In this document: one piece after another, positions 9,420 to 22,675 of the stretch
Position numbering within the stretch: the stretch's first letter is position 1
Layout: the number at the start of each line of letters is the position of its first letter
Assembly (NCBI GenBank): GCA_002914805.1
Contig: JXTB01000092.1
Location: 518,505 to 582,504, forward strand
DNA from: Parasponia andersonii
Taxonomy: Eukaryota; Streptophyta; Magnoliopsida; Rosales; Cannabaceae
Direction: 5' to 3'
DNA length: 64,000 nucleotides
The notes under the pieces: generated by a model
Told to the model about the DNA's origin: nothing
The model's database searches: none
Seen by the model: the letters and a program-made list of their open reading frames with translations, nothing else
Made by a program: the position numbers and the translations under genes

Positions 9420-12400
9420 AACAGGTTCGCCCGTTTTGTAGCTATATTAGCAAAAATGTCAGAATCTTCATCAACGCCAGCAAAGACGAAAACGGTGACT
9501 GAGCAAAAATTGATGTGAAGAAATTTGATGTTCGAAATAACTTCGACTTATGGCAATGCGAAGTATTGGATAATTTATGTCAACAAGATCAGGATATTGC
9601 TCTGGAAGAGACGAAACCAGAGAAGATGGATGATAAAGAATAGGAGAGGATCAATCATCAAGCTTGTAGTACGATCCGCTCATATCTTTGTAGAGAACAG
9701 AAGTATCCATTCATGAGGGAGACTTCTGTAAGTAAGCTGTGGAAGGCGCTCGAGAACAAGTACATGAAGAATAGCAATGAGAACCAACTATACTTGAAGA
9801 AGAGACTTTTCTGCCACATTGATACTTTCAACCATTTGATTGCAGATTTGTTGAATTTGGATGAAACCTTGAAAGATAGGGATAAAGCAATGTTGCTGAT
9901 TGGGTCCATTCCTGGTAAGTTAGATCATCTCTGTATTACGTTGCTTCATGTAAAGGAAAAATTATTCTTCGATGAAGTGATTGCTGCATTGTACAAGCAT
10001 AAGAATCAGAAGTAAGATCAGAAGGAGAATAGGGATGTGTCAGCATAAGCGTTTATAGCCAGAGGACGTAGTCAAAGCCATAGGCATAAGAAAAAGGGTA
10101 GACCTCTTTCGAAAGGAAGACCTGGTAAGGATGAATGTGCCTTTTGTCATGAGAAAGGGCATTGGAAGAAAGATTGTCCGAAGTTACAGAATAAAGGCAA
10201 GGGCAAAGCTACTTCTGATGCATATGTAGCTGAAGTTGAAGATGATGAGTCAGATTTTACTCTAGTTTGTTAACCGATGATGTCTCAGCATGACAAGTGG
10301 ATTTTAGATTCGGGTTGCACTTACCATATGTGTCCTCACAAGGAGTGGTTCTTCAACTTTGAAGAGCTAAATGGTTGAGTTGTTTACATAGGAAATGATA
10401 AATCATGTAAAACAGTTGGGGTAGGTTCAACTCGATTGAAAAATCAAGATGGATCGACTAGAATTCTGACAGATGTTAGGTATGTACCGAAATTAAAGAA
10501 GAATCTCATTTCTCTGGGTCCTTTAGAATCCAAAGGCTTCGCTATGAGTATACGAGATGGAATTCTAAAAGTCACTTCAGGCTCTTTGGTGGTGATGAAA
10601 GGTACAAGAAGAAATAACTTGTATTACTACAATGGTAATACAGTTATTGGAGCAGTTGCTGCAATTTCTGAAGATGATAAAGTTTCAGAAATTACCAGGT
10701 TATGGTATATGCATTTGGGACATGCAAGGGAAAAAGCTTTCTTTAGTTTGGTGAAGCAAGGCCTACCGAAAGGAGCGAAGTCCTGCAAGTTGAACTTTTG
10801 TAAATACTGTATTATGAGAAAATAGACAAGAGTGAAATTCGACACAACAATTCATAATACTGAGGGTATTCTGGATTATATTCATTCAGATGTGTGGGAC
10901 CTACCAAGACAACTTCTTTGGGTGGTATGCACTATTTTGTTACTTTTGTCAACGACTTTTCCAGAAAAGTTTGGGTGTATGTAATGAAGAATAAAGATGA
11001 CGTGCTTAAAGTTTTCCTTAAATGGAAAAAGATGATTGAGACTCAGATGGGTAGAAAGATCAAACGATTTCGATAAGACAACGGTGGAGAATATAGGAGA
11101 GATCCATTTTTGGGAGTTTGCCAATCTGAAGGTATTGTGCGTCACTTTACAATCAGAAAAATATCACAACAGAATGGGGTGGTAGAACGCATGAATCGAA
11201 CTTTGCTGGAGAAGGTTCGGTGTATGTTGTCCAATGTTAGGTTGGGCACAGTTTTTTGGGCTGAGGTAATTACGTATGCGTGCCATCTCATTAATCATTT
11301 ACTATCGACTGCAATTGGAGGCAAAACCCCTCTTGAGGTATGGTCTAGAAAACCTGCTAGTGATTATAATTCTTTACATGTCTTTGGTTCCACTGCCTAT
11401 TATCATGTGAAAGAATCCAAGTTAGATCCGAGAGCCAAAAAAAGCATTATTTATGGGCACTAGCTCAGGTGTAAAGGGATATCGACTTTGGTGTCTAAGT
11501 TCAAGGAAGATTTTATTTAGCAGGTATGTTACTTTTGATGAGTCTGCCATGTTGAAGAAGGTAGCAGAAGACCAAGAGAAGACCATTAGTATTCCGTAGC
11601 AAGTGGAGCCTAGTCGGAAGGAGGTGGAGTTTGAGAAAACGACAACAGTAATCCCAGCTAATGTTGTTGAAAATAGTGGTGACACTCTATTGTCAGAGGA
11701 CATTAAAGATGAAAAAAAGGTTCCGACACAATAGCCTCAACAGCAGCAAGAATCAATTGTATATAATAGGCCAAGATGTGAAATTCGTAAACCTGCTCGA
11801 TTTGTTGATATGGTGACTTATGCATTTCCCATTATAGATGATGATGTTCCTTCTATGTACAAAGATGCAACCAAAAGTTCAAAAAATGAACAGTGGAAGA
11901 AAGCAATAGAGGAAAAAATGCATTCTCTTTGGAAGAATGAAACTTAGGAGCTAGCTCAACTACCGAAACTTGGGAACTAGCTCAACTACCGAAGAATAAG
12001 AAGGCAATTGGGTGCAAATGGGTATATGCAAAGAAAGAAGGATTTTCTGATAAGATTGATGTTCGCTTCAAGGCAAAATTGGTAGCAAAAGCTACGCTCA
12101 GTTGGAGGGAATTGATTACAATGAAGTATTTTCTCCAGTCGTTAAACATTTCTCGATTAGAATTTTGTTAACCTTGGTAGCGCAGTTGGATCTTGAACTA
12201 GTTCAATTGGATGTGAAACTGCATTTCTATACGGTGATTTGGAAGAGAAAATCTATATGTCTCAGTCAGAAGGATTCAAGGTTGCTAAAAAAGAAAATTG
12301 GATTTATAAGCTGAAAAGATCGTTTTATGGGCTGAAACAATCACCAAGGCAGTGGTACAAGCGATTTGAACGGTTTATGATGGGTCAGAAGTACACAAGA

Positions 12401-13535
12401 AGCGAGTTTGATAGTTATGTGTATTTTTGCAGGCTACAAGGTGGGTCTTTCATTTATCTACTTTTGTATATTGATGATACATTGAAAGCTTCGAGGAATC
12501 AAGAAGAAATTAAGAAGTTGAAGACTCAGTCGAATCAAGAGTTTGAGATGAAGGATCTCAGTGAAGCAAAGAAGATTCTCGGTATAGAGATTAGCAGAGA
12601 TAGAGGGAGAGGCAAGGTTAGTTTGACTCAGAAACAATATCTGAAGAAAGTATTACAGCGTTTTGATATGACTGAACAATCAAAACCTGTTAGTACACCG
12701 CTTGCTCCTCATTTCAAGCTTAGTGCATCTTTGTCTCCAAGTACAGATACAGACAGAGTGAGAGTACATGTCATAAGTTCCGTATTCAAATACAGTTGGT
12801 AGCTTGATGTATGCGATGGTGTGTAGAGACTCGATATTTCACATACAGTTGGAGTTGTGAGCAGGTTTATATATGATCCAGTTAAAGATCATTGGCAAGT
12901 TGTTAAATGGATTCTACGGTACTTATTGAAGACTGTAGATATTGGTTTGGTTTTTGAGAGGGATGATAGACTTGGTCAGTGTGCGGTTGGTTATATTGAT
13001 TCCGACTACGCTGGTGATTTGGATAAACATTGATCAACTACTGGATATGTATTCCCATTTGTAAGAGCACCAATCAGTTGGAAGTCTACTTTACATTCTA
13101 CAGTTGTTTTGTCTACAACAGAGGCAAAGTACATGGTAGTTACAGAGGTTGTAAAGGAAGCTATTTGGTTATAAGGATTATTGGAAGAACTACGAGTTGT
13201 TCAGGAGCATGTCTGTATTTATTCTAATAGTCAGAATGTCATTCACTTAGCGAAGAATTCAGTATACCATGTATGTACAAAGTATATTGATGTTCGACAT
13301 CACTTTGTGTGAGAGATTATTGATGAAGGAAAGATACTGCTTCAGAAGGTTGGGACTGCTAAGAATCCTGCGGATATGATGACCAAGGTGGTGACATCAA
13401 TAAAGTTCAATCATTGTTTAGACTTGATCAACATCTTGCAAGTTTGATGACGCTTTTCGGCACATAAAGTGGCATTGCTATAATGGATAGAGAATACGAG
13501 AATTGGAGAAATTTGGGTAAGACCTGCTAACTCGC

Positions 13536-13547
13536 CAAAGTGGAGAT
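13536..13547 (+). other. Polypurine tract of the copia element
   Basis: Purine-rich aaagtggagat directly precedes the 3' LTR start TGTTAG, the position for plus-strand priming. Confidence 0.7.
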
Positions 13548-14013
13548 TGTTAGAATTTTGGCCTGTTAGCTTTTGTAATTGTTTTGTACTTTGTCTCACA
13601 CCACTTGTATATGAATATTTGGGATCTACAGTTGGCTATAAATAAAGCCTTCTACAATTGGTTTTTAATCATCCCAAAATTAGTTTCCCTATTAATGAGG
13701 ACTTGTATTCCTAAGGACCTCTATAGTTTTATTTTTTTTACCATTTTTCCTATTTGTTTATGGGTTTTTGCATTATAGTCCAGATTTTGTATTTCCTCTT
13801 TTTGAAGTTAGTGAAGTGGTCAGCAACACCCTGAGAACGTAGGTAATTTGCTGAACCTTGCTAAATTTTGTGTTCTCCTTTATTTTTACATTTAGTATTT
13901 TCTGCGCATTTTCTGCTTTTGTTAATTTCAATAGTTAGTTGGTAGTTTATATTTAATATTCTATTAGTATTAAATATAAGCATTTAGAGTAGTTATGTTT
14001 CTGCTGCACAACA
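13548..14013 (+). repeat. 3' LTR of the copia element
   Basis: 466 bp beginning TGTTAG and ending CAACA. It abuts GC-rich hAT sequence directly on its right. Confidence 0.9.
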
Positions 14014-14135
14014 GATTCCCTACCCCGCCTCCGCCAGAGATTTCCTGAGGACGGGGGCGGGGATGAAATTTGTGGTTAGGGATGAGGGGCGAGGATGGCA
14101 TTCCCCGGCCACGCCACGTCCCGTTTACATCTCTA

Positions 14136-14143
14136 TTTGGAGA
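14136..14143. repeat. Right 8-bp target-site duplication of the hAT-type element
   Basis: TTTGGAGA, identical to 8426-8433, directly follows the element end ...ACATCTCTA. Confidence 0.8.
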
Positions 14144-16750
14144 CAAGAATGATATATAATTTAAAAGATTTGCAAAAATACTCATTTTAAAGAGATTGAT
14201 AAATTAAGATTATTTTGTCAGAAGTTGATGTTCACCTCAATTACTTGGGCTTGGTAGGTGACTTGGTGACCTGAACAGTCCTAGTGACTCTAATAGGTAA
14301 ATTTTGGATCATAGTCACTAGAGATATTAATTGATGTGACAAGATTTAAACTCACATATTATTTCAAAGTAATTTCGTAGAAAGGATGGATGGAAGGACA
14401 GAGAAAGAGGTGGAAAGATAGGAGAAATTTATAGTTTGGCATGAAGAATAAAAGAAAAAAAGAGATACATTGAGATGAATAATAAAAGAGAAAAGATGAT
14501 TAGGTCTCTCTAAGTTCACTATAACTAACCCCTCCATTGAGAGAAGAGAAGGAATGATAATGTTCTTTTTTCTTGAGCGACTTATCCAACAACACAAAGA
14601 ATAACAAATATACTCTTTATTCCTCCTACTCCCTTTCGTTCCTAATCCATATACTCCCTCCAATTAGGGATAGCATTCGTTTATATTGGTTGGGTGCAAG
14701 TCGGGATGAAACTCAATATACACATGAATTGTACTAAGTTATATTTGATTTTTGACCTAACTTGTTGAGAAAGTCTCAACATTAATCTGATCTACTCTAT
14801 CTATTTAGATGAATAACAATAGATCAGCAATCCAATTCTGACATGCCAAATCACTTATGACCCTTCTTTTTAAAAGGAAAAAAGTAATTATTTTCCTTTT
14901 TCTAGGCTATTTATATCTTATTTTAAACAAATAAATTATGCGTAATTTGTAAATTTTACTAATAACTTATAATAATAAATACATCCATTGTACAATTTAA
15001 TTAAATCTATAACAATAGTCATAAATAAATGGATAACTATCAAAAAAGAAACTCTAAAATACAATATTTTTGTAATTTTATTTTTATTTTTTGGCTTGTG
15101 CAAAATAATACCTCTACATTTCATTTATCTGCAAATTTATACATTCTGTATATAAATTAGGTGATTTCTGCTAATTGTTTAAAATTATTTTCAATAGATT
15201 TTTTGTATAAGTTAGAAAAAATAAGATTTCATCAATTCAAATTCCATAGTTAGTGAGAAATTTGTTGGTCAATTTGATTATAGATTGTACAAATTTACAG
15301 AGTTTTAAAACATGAAAGTATAATTTTATATAGGCCAAAAAATATAGTTAAATTTTTTAGAAAGACTATACTTTGAAGTATTCTTTTGCAGATATCCCGA
15401 TAAACAAATGTATGCATTTCAATTGGTGGGTCAATTTGATCAATTTTGAATTATGACTGTTGATGCAAACACAACTAAGTTTTTTTATTTGTGCCCAGTG
15501 GGTCAACCTGAAGATCAACCTGAAGACAAAAAGTCAATGTCAACAAAGTTTTCAGTATTTTGATTTATAGATAATATCGATAAAAATATTAATATCAACA
15601 GATATCGGCATATTGCATGAAATATTTAGTATGTCCAAAAAGTTAAAAACAACTATAATTTTTCTAGTGAAACTTATAAAATGCTACAACTATTAATATT
15701 AATTGATTTGAATTATATAAATAAACATAAAAATACATATTTTCTTAAATGAGTATTTTTTTCTTTATATATTGTATAAAATATAATCACGATTATACTA
15801 AAAAATTAATATATTTTATATTAACTATAAGTTATAATTCTATTAATATTTTACATACTCATAACTAAGAAAGTATAAAATCCTGTGATATTGTATATTC
15901 ATTACTAAGAAAGTATAAATCTATATATCAAATACGCTTCTCTCTAGAATAGGAGTTCTCTTCTTTCTACCAGGATTCCTTTACCAGCAGCCCTCCTCCA
16001 TTAATAGATGTCCCCTTACCTTAGAGCTGGGTGAAAAGAGAGAGAGATGTTTAAACATTTTTATGTGTATTGTACTATCATTTTTTCATTTAATGAAAGT
16101 ATGTTCTTTTTTAAAAAAAAATCCTATCTATCACTAACTACTATTAAGTGCTAAATATATTAAATGTTTTTGATACAAAAAGGAGTTTGAAATTTCTAAG
16201 AGATTAGAAAACATTAGATAGGCTCCGATCTCTATCCAAAAATTCTAACTAATATATTTGGTAATGTTATACCTGATATTTTCACAAAAATCCCAAATAT
16301 TCATTACATATCTGTCAACATTTCAAAAAATATCTTTCAATCTCATAACTATGTGAGACTTTAAATTATGGATAATGTCAAGAAAATATAGACAATATAT
16401 GGACATCTTCATATAGTTTGTACATTTTTTATTCAACTCTAATCCCGAGAAAAAGATTTATCGTTTTGCAACCTCACTCATACCTCTAATTTCCAATACT
16501 AAGTGCATAAAATCATGCCACATATTTTCAGAAAAGGAAAAAAATATCGTGCCACATAAATTTAGCACAATTAGACGATCAACTGGTGCACTGTTTTCAG
16601 TACATGAACTTGAATTAGCCTTTATTCCAGTAAAAAAAGAATTAGCCCCTATTTTAAAAATTTAAATTTTTTAGGTTCCTTTGAAAACAATAAATTAGTT
16701 GTACCCTACATTGTTTTCCTCATTAATTAAATTTATCATCGTACTATTTT
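14144..16750. other. Intergenic AT-rich DNA, no gene seen
   Basis: Long AT-rich stretch with only short, low-complexity reading frames. No splice-joined coding potential, RNA gene or clear repeat was recognised. Confidence 0.5.
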
Positions 16751-16759
16751 TTTAAAATA

Positions 16760-17035
16760 AATTATTGATGATTTCTTGAATGATTCTTAATGTAGGCAGC
16801 GATATTGACGGATTCTTGATGAATTTTTGATATATTCTTAACGATCTTGACGAATTCTTAATAAATTCTTGACGTCGACATTGATCTTGACGGGTTCCTA
16901 ATGAATTCTTAATAGATTCTTGATAATTTTGATAGATTTTTGACGGATTTTTGATATATTTTCGATGCAATTGGTGATATTAATAGATTCTTGACGCATT
17001 CTTAATGAATTCTTTAACATATTCTTAACTAATTC
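16760..17035. repeat. Degenerate short-period tandem repeat (GATTCTTGA/GAATTCTTAAT units)
   Basis: About twenty imperfect copies of an 11-13-bp unit such as gattcttgacgaattctt run across this stretch. On the minus strand they produce a repetitive 72-aa frame (YIKNPSKIYQN-like), which is a by-product of the repeat, not a supported gene. Confidence 0.65.
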
Positions 17036-17039
17036 TCTC

Positions 17040-17878
17040 CCAAAAATTGTAAAATCTAATTATGGTGACAAATTTAATTAAATATTTAAAAAAAAAATAG
17101 TAATTACCTACTTAATCTTCACTGACCCACACGTTGCAGGACTCTAAGGCATGACCCGATTCGGAGAATTAAGATCCGCGTGTCCGCTTATTGTCAACTC
17201 AGGCCCGATTCCGAGGACCTGGGCCGGTCAGTAGCTCTCGCCTTTTTGTTTTGTTTACGGTGCAAACCACGTGCGCTTTTTATACTTGAATATCAGGATG
17301 GCCCACTAAATAAGTGTATGGTGGGCCAAAAAGCGGGCCTACATTCCACTACAACACACCCATTAACTTAATTAGAATAATACAACACATTTGTTCAAAA
17401 AAAAAGAAAAAAGAAAAAAGAAAAGAAAAATACAACACATGGCGGCGGGCCACCAGTTCAACCATGTAGTATAATGATGAATTGATCATGATGCTACATT
17501 TCCGATGAGCGACCTCTACCTCTAGTGAGAATCAATCATAGTGATAGATCAAAATATAAACAATACAGTCACAAACTATAATAACTCAACTGTTATGCAT
17601 CACATTTCATTTGTTGATAAAAATCTACATGTCACTTTAATTGTTGTCCTGTATGATTTGTCACGATGTTGAGTGTTTTTGAAATCACATTACTGGTTAG
17701 CACATGTTCTTCCATAAAAAATTTAAAAAAAAAAAAATGAAAAGAAAAGAGGCAACATAATTTTAAAATTTGACAATTCAAAAATCTCCCATTAAGTACA
17801 AAATTCTTAAATTGAGTTTCGTTCAAAATAAAAGTACAAATTTAACTTTGTGTGCACCACGGATCGAATTAAAACAGA
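17040..17878. other. Intergenic DNA, no gene seen
   Basis: Includes a moderately GC-rich patch at about 17110-17350 (with a cacgtgcg G-box-like motif near 17269) and A-rich tracts near 17395-17430. No supported coding sequence. Confidence 0.45.
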
Positions 17879-18095
17879 CTAAAACTTGAAAATAGCAGCA
17901 CCACGCGAGGGCTTGGAGGCAAAATCATAGCGACCAACATCATTTTCATTAAATAATCCGTTTGTCAATCATTAATTGGTAGAAGTGTTCCAGATACAAA
18001 TACGGAAAATAATTTCAAGCATATGTCTCGTTTATCGCCATAATGAACGACAATTTTCATACACGACTATCAGAAGATTCCACTAGACTAGCTAT

Positions 18096-20211
18096 GTTAA
18101 AAGGAATGAAGGAACAAAATATATGTATGATGAAAAAAAAATGTTTATCCTCCATGTTGTCCGATGTTTTTTTTTTAATATGTTTGTTGGTGGGTAATGG
18201 TTACTAGTTAGTACGGGAATGTGGTAGTTAATTGTTACAACACAAACTATAGGCCAATGACAGAAGAGAGATTTCATAAGTGAAAATTCATAATTTATTT
18301 TAAAAAATTTTAGAAAATATAATTTTTCAGAAAAACGACAGTTTCTATAAAAACTTATAAAAATAGTTCAAATTGTAAATTCTTATAGTTTGTGATTACC
18401 ACTAGATATCGACGGCTAATAATAGTAATAAAATATACATATACATCACCATCGACATTACAAGTAGATATAATAGATAATACAGACTAAATCCAAAATA
18501 TGAACCTTAAATATTATTACAAATCCAAAGTAAGTTTCTAAGTAGTTACCAACTACTAAACTAGAACAATCTTCCAGTCCTAGTCACTCTATTCCAGAGT
18601 TACCCAAGTCACATTACACACCACTTGAGAGGAAAAAGATAAGGGGAGTGAGCATTTATATACTCACTAGAAATTCAATTACTTTCTTAGTATGAATGCA
18701 ACTTTTCATACCTGTAAGATTAGTCCATTTTCAAAATTCATTTATAAAACAAGTTTACAAATAATCAAGATCAAGAGTAATCATATATTCAAAACCAAAA
18801 CCAAAATCACAATCATATTGTACATATTATAACTCAACTAAGTATAAGAATATGTATGAGCTCTCATCCTCTCATCATGATCCTCTAATACCTCTTTAAT
18901 AGAGGTATCCAGCATCTTGACACAACCCAGAGGTGTGTCAGCAAATCTTGCATAGGGGCTGAGGTCTCTTACCTAGTCCTGTAGCAACTTGTCAGTGATC
19001 TAAATATCATGATACTAAAATAGAAGTCAAGTGTATGATCCTATGATATGTACAATATATAATAGAATATGTAATTACCATGCATCAAGTGTATCAAGAA
19101 ATCGTGTTTTAAAACTTATTGGTATTATTCTGGGATTTACGAAAAATCGGGCAGCATAATGGTTGCATTTTTTCAAAACTAAAATTTTTAAACCTACATA
19201 AAAATATACAAACCAATCCCATAATAATCTAATATATCTCAATAGTTCACAAAATATCCAATCAAATCATTAAAATTCATGAAATTCGACAATTTCAAGA
19301 AATAGGTTATAATGCGTATTTTAGATCAAAATAAGTATAAAACTTAATAATTGAACCCCGACCTCGCCTGGATAGCTAGACTAAGCTATCAGTGCCTGTA
19401 AATTCTCCCCTTGGTCACCCGGTCACTCGAACGATCGTCTCGAGATCCTATGAGCTTGCTTTGAGGGGTGACTTTCAAAACGAAGCTTCAAATTACGAAA
19501 TGGAGGTTATCACCTAAAAATCTTGGGTTAGACATATATTTCGATCATTTTGGGCCCTGAGCTAATATCGGGCCTATAGCATACAAATCGAGGTGAACTC
19601 TCGAATCTCACGTCTTGGATTTCGTGCCACCTCAAAATCTATCAATATTTTATGTCAAAACTCTCTTCTTAACCTTACTTAGTCCAATTTCAATTTCGAG
19701 GCCTCTCGATCAAATTTGGATTTAATTAAAAACTAATTAGAAAAATTACAAAAATATCATTTTGCCTAAAATATTTAGATAAATGCCACAAATTTCAGAC
19801 TTGAATTTCTCTCAATCTACCCATCTATTTTTAACAAAACTTCCACTTTTCATCTTGTTTCGACCTATATTTTCATCCTCTAAATTTCATGAGCATTGGA
19901 CGAATATAGCAAAAATAATCGCACAAATGCCACTTTTGGTGACGAAAATGCCATAAAAATTTTTAAACGCTCAGCGGAGCTTCTTGGCCGAAAAATGACG
20001 GCAGTGAAGGGTGAACCTAGGTAGGAGGAGGCTTAGGCTTCGATTTAGTAGCGGTGGGTGGCGGCTAGTGATGGTGAAACGCCGGATTTCGGTGATAGAA
20101 CACTGCGACTTGGGGGTGGCTTTGCGCGCGGATTACGGCAGGGTTAGGTGGCTGGCGGCAGGGGTGCCTGGCTTGGGGAAGAAGAAGAAGAGAGGGAAGT
20201 AGAGAGAACAC

Positions 20212-20255
<44 letters not shown>

Positions 20256-20970
20256 TTAGGGATTTAGGGTATTTGGGGGAATTGTGACGCGTGTCAATTA
20301 TGGGCTAGTGACCGAGCTTCTCAAAATTATATTTTAACCTCAAGTTTCGACTTTTGTCTTCATTTAAGTCCTCAAAAGTCCAATTTTGACCCTAACTTTA
20401 AATATTTCTATCACTTTAGCCCAAATCTGAATTTATTTTAATTTCAGCCTCTTTTATTTAGTTATAGTTCCCAATTTTGTGAAAAGACCAAAATACCCCT
20501 TATAAAAAATCAAGGTTTTTACATTAATGTTTACTGGTTAGTAAGGGAATGGGGCGAGGATGAGGGTGAGGATTGAACGCCATATCCCATATCTTATACT
20601 TATATAAGAAAAAACTTGGCCACACGAGTTGACAACTCTCCAGCTCTTGTACTTTTATAAGAGAAGGCTTGGGTACGCAAACTGACACCTCGTTATATGC
20701 TTGATATACATGAAGGAAAAAAAGAACAATAATAAATTAAACGGTGAACTTATAATTCGCCTTTCTTAATTATATTAATTTTTTTTTTCAAAACTAATAT
20801 AGTGGGACTCACATCTTCTTTTCTCTATCTATATTTACTTTTTCCTCTCTATTCTCTTCTACCAAACACCTATTTTTCTATTTTCTTTTTCATTTTTCTT
20901 TCCACCCAATTTTTTTTTTTTTTTTTTTTTTTGCATCCATTTTTTTCCTCTACCAAACGCGGCCTTCTCT
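18096..20970. mobile_element. Composite insertion in intron 12 of the galactokinase pseudogene
   Basis: The intact gene reads ccactagactaagactaacc across this junction. In the pseudogene the two halves are about 2.87 kb apart. The outer parts (about 18096-18232 and 20529-20970) look like a MITE-type element; its right end reads accaaacgcggcc, a typical (C)GTTTGGT-class terminus, but a matching left inverted repeat is not clear. A solo LTR sits inside it. Boundaries are approximate. Confidence 0.6.
18233..20523 (-). mobile_element. Solo LTR (about 2.3 kb) with TTAAT target duplication
   Basis: The element starts TGTTACAACAC and ends GGTTTTTACA, giving TG...CA termini, and is flanked on both sides by TTAAT (18228-18232 and 20524-20528). 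It has no coding capacity and no paired LTR. Length and composition, including the (GA)n tract near 20213-20250, fit a large LTR of the LARD or gypsy type; the family is not identified. Read from the right, the LTR begins TGTAAAAACC, so I infer minus orientation. Confidence 0.6.
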
Positions 20971-22675
20971 AAGACTAACCTTTAAGTTGTGAATAAATTG
21001 TGGAACAATACTCTCTTTCACCAAAGCAACTGCGCAACCTCCCCATCCAGCTCCACTAAGCCTTGTCCCAAGAGCACCATATTCACGGCAAATATTTGCA
21101 AGTTCTTCCAACTCCGGACAGCTAGTTTGACATGCACCTACATCAATACCTGCACTCATATACAACACTACAGCTATAGTGGCTCTCGTTCATAACATCA
21201 CCAAGCTTCTTCAGTATGTCCTCCTTACTGAAACAATGAAATGGTTATTTTGTGTGAAAAAATTAATAATAAAACGAAAAGCTCACAAAAACAACAAAGA
21301 AAGAAGCAAGAAAATGATATGACATACCTTAATTAAGTTGAAGATACTGTGTCCTTGAAAAGCATACACTAGCTTGGCTTCGGAGTACACATGGGAAGCT
21401 CTCTAATAATGGAAAGTTCCCAAGGGAGAATAGAATAGGGTCAAAAGACTTACCAGTGTACTGTATATAAAGGGCACTGAGAACATATACAAGCGAGACC
21501 TATTTATTTCATTAAGTTCATCATGAAACTGCACCTGATTTAACTTGAAGTGTTTTGCACGTCCAAAGAATAACTTGGAGAATCGCTTAAGACTGATGAT
21601 AGGTTTGCCTCGGTAATTTTCTCTATTTCTTCAGCTGTGTATGGATCCTCTTTCAAGTATTCCTTCAACAAAAATTAGAACCAAAGTTACCTTAGAACCA
21701 AAGTTACCGCGTTTAACAAACTAGAAATATCATGTATCACCAACAAAAGACAAATCCACAATGGTGGAAGAGATTTTAATTACAAAAGTGTACCTTGACA
21801 GCCAAGACAGGATCTGACGAACCACGACTACCAGCAAATGCCACAAAAGCTTGAAACTAGACAGTACCCAGCAGTAAGAAATAAGTAGTGGAAATACCAG
21901 TGTATCTTTGGAAAGTTGACATCAAAAGCAGCCATAATAGCATTTGTGGAAGAGCAAACAAATGGCGCAGAGCTTGATAAACCAGAGCCTATATGAAGAG
22001 TACTTAAAGATTGAGGACCCAAAAATAAAGATTTGTAATCTTGTATTAAGATGAACATGAAACAACACCTGTACCTGTGGGAACTGTTCCATCAACAAGT
22101 ATATCAAGTCCAACTGGGACATCAACATTTACTCCCTTTGACTTAGCATATTCATAGTATCCTTTGTAACTTAACAACAAAGAACATCTCAGTTTCTACA
22201 GCCGTCACAGGCTAATTAGAATCTTTTTAAGTGAATTTTTTATGCTAGTTAGTGACTAATCATCAATCGAAAATGGAAGTAACGTGAAATTAGTATTAAG
22301 CAATATAATGCAGAGTGCATGAGCGCGGACAACCATATACAAAAAAAATATATAACATCAATGCATATGCATAGAGATTAGAGTGGTTGTGAGTCTTGTG
22401 ACTCTCCTCTCCTGTTATGTTTTGTGATGCCAGAGAAAACATGCAATATTTACTTAATTGTTATGTCAATTAAGGTATGGTTGGACAAATTATATAGACC
22501 AATTTTCCATTTCTTCAACAACTCTTCTGGGTGCCTTATTTTAGAATATTGTATTTTCCTATATCCAAATTACACTTGTGGGATTAACAACGCTAATGCA
22601 GTCTTACCCGCAAATTTAAGTCGATTTCCTGCACAACATTGATAATTTTTTTTTTTTCAGTCATGTAATTAGAAT

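Larger units (their letters stand above)
8935..14013 (+). mobile_element. Ty1/copia LTR retrotransposon, old and broken, nested in the hAT element
   Basis: About 5.1 kb on the plus strand. Order: 5' LTR, initiator-Met-tRNA primer-binding site, gag with a CCHC knuckle (about 10135-10185), protease (about 10285 on), pre-integrase and integrase (about 10690-11460), reverse transcriptase with YIDD (about 11870-12720), RNase H (about 12950-13400), polypurine tract, 3' LTR. Protease-integrase-RT order identifies Ty1/copia. The coding region is a fossil, interrupted more than ten times. The two LTRs differ at roughly 11-12% of positions by hand count, implying an insertion several million years old with usual plant rates. 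Confidence 0.93.
8434..14135. mobile_element. Non-autonomous hAT-type DNA element, split by a copia insertion
   Basis: The ends are imperfect inverted repeats: left TAGGGTTGTTAATTTGACC, right (reverse complement) TAGAGATGTAAACGGGACG. Both are followed inward by GC-rich gcggg/ccccg subterminal motifs, unlike the AT-rich surroundings. Perfect 8-bp duplications TTTGGAGA flank it. Excluding the retrotransposon, the element is only about 0.6 kb (roughly 8434-8934 and 14014-14135) and has no transposase, so it was mobilised in trans. Confidence 0.75.

Noticed and set aside
18255-18272. tgacagaagagag, resembling the 5' part of miR156
   Set aside because: Only about 13 bases match, no complementary arm was seen nearby, and it lies inside the solo LTR.
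20950-21168. Open frame reading as a C-terminal galactokinase piece
   Set aside because: It is exon 12 of the pseudogene copy; flanking exons are decayed or deleted, so it is not a separate gene.
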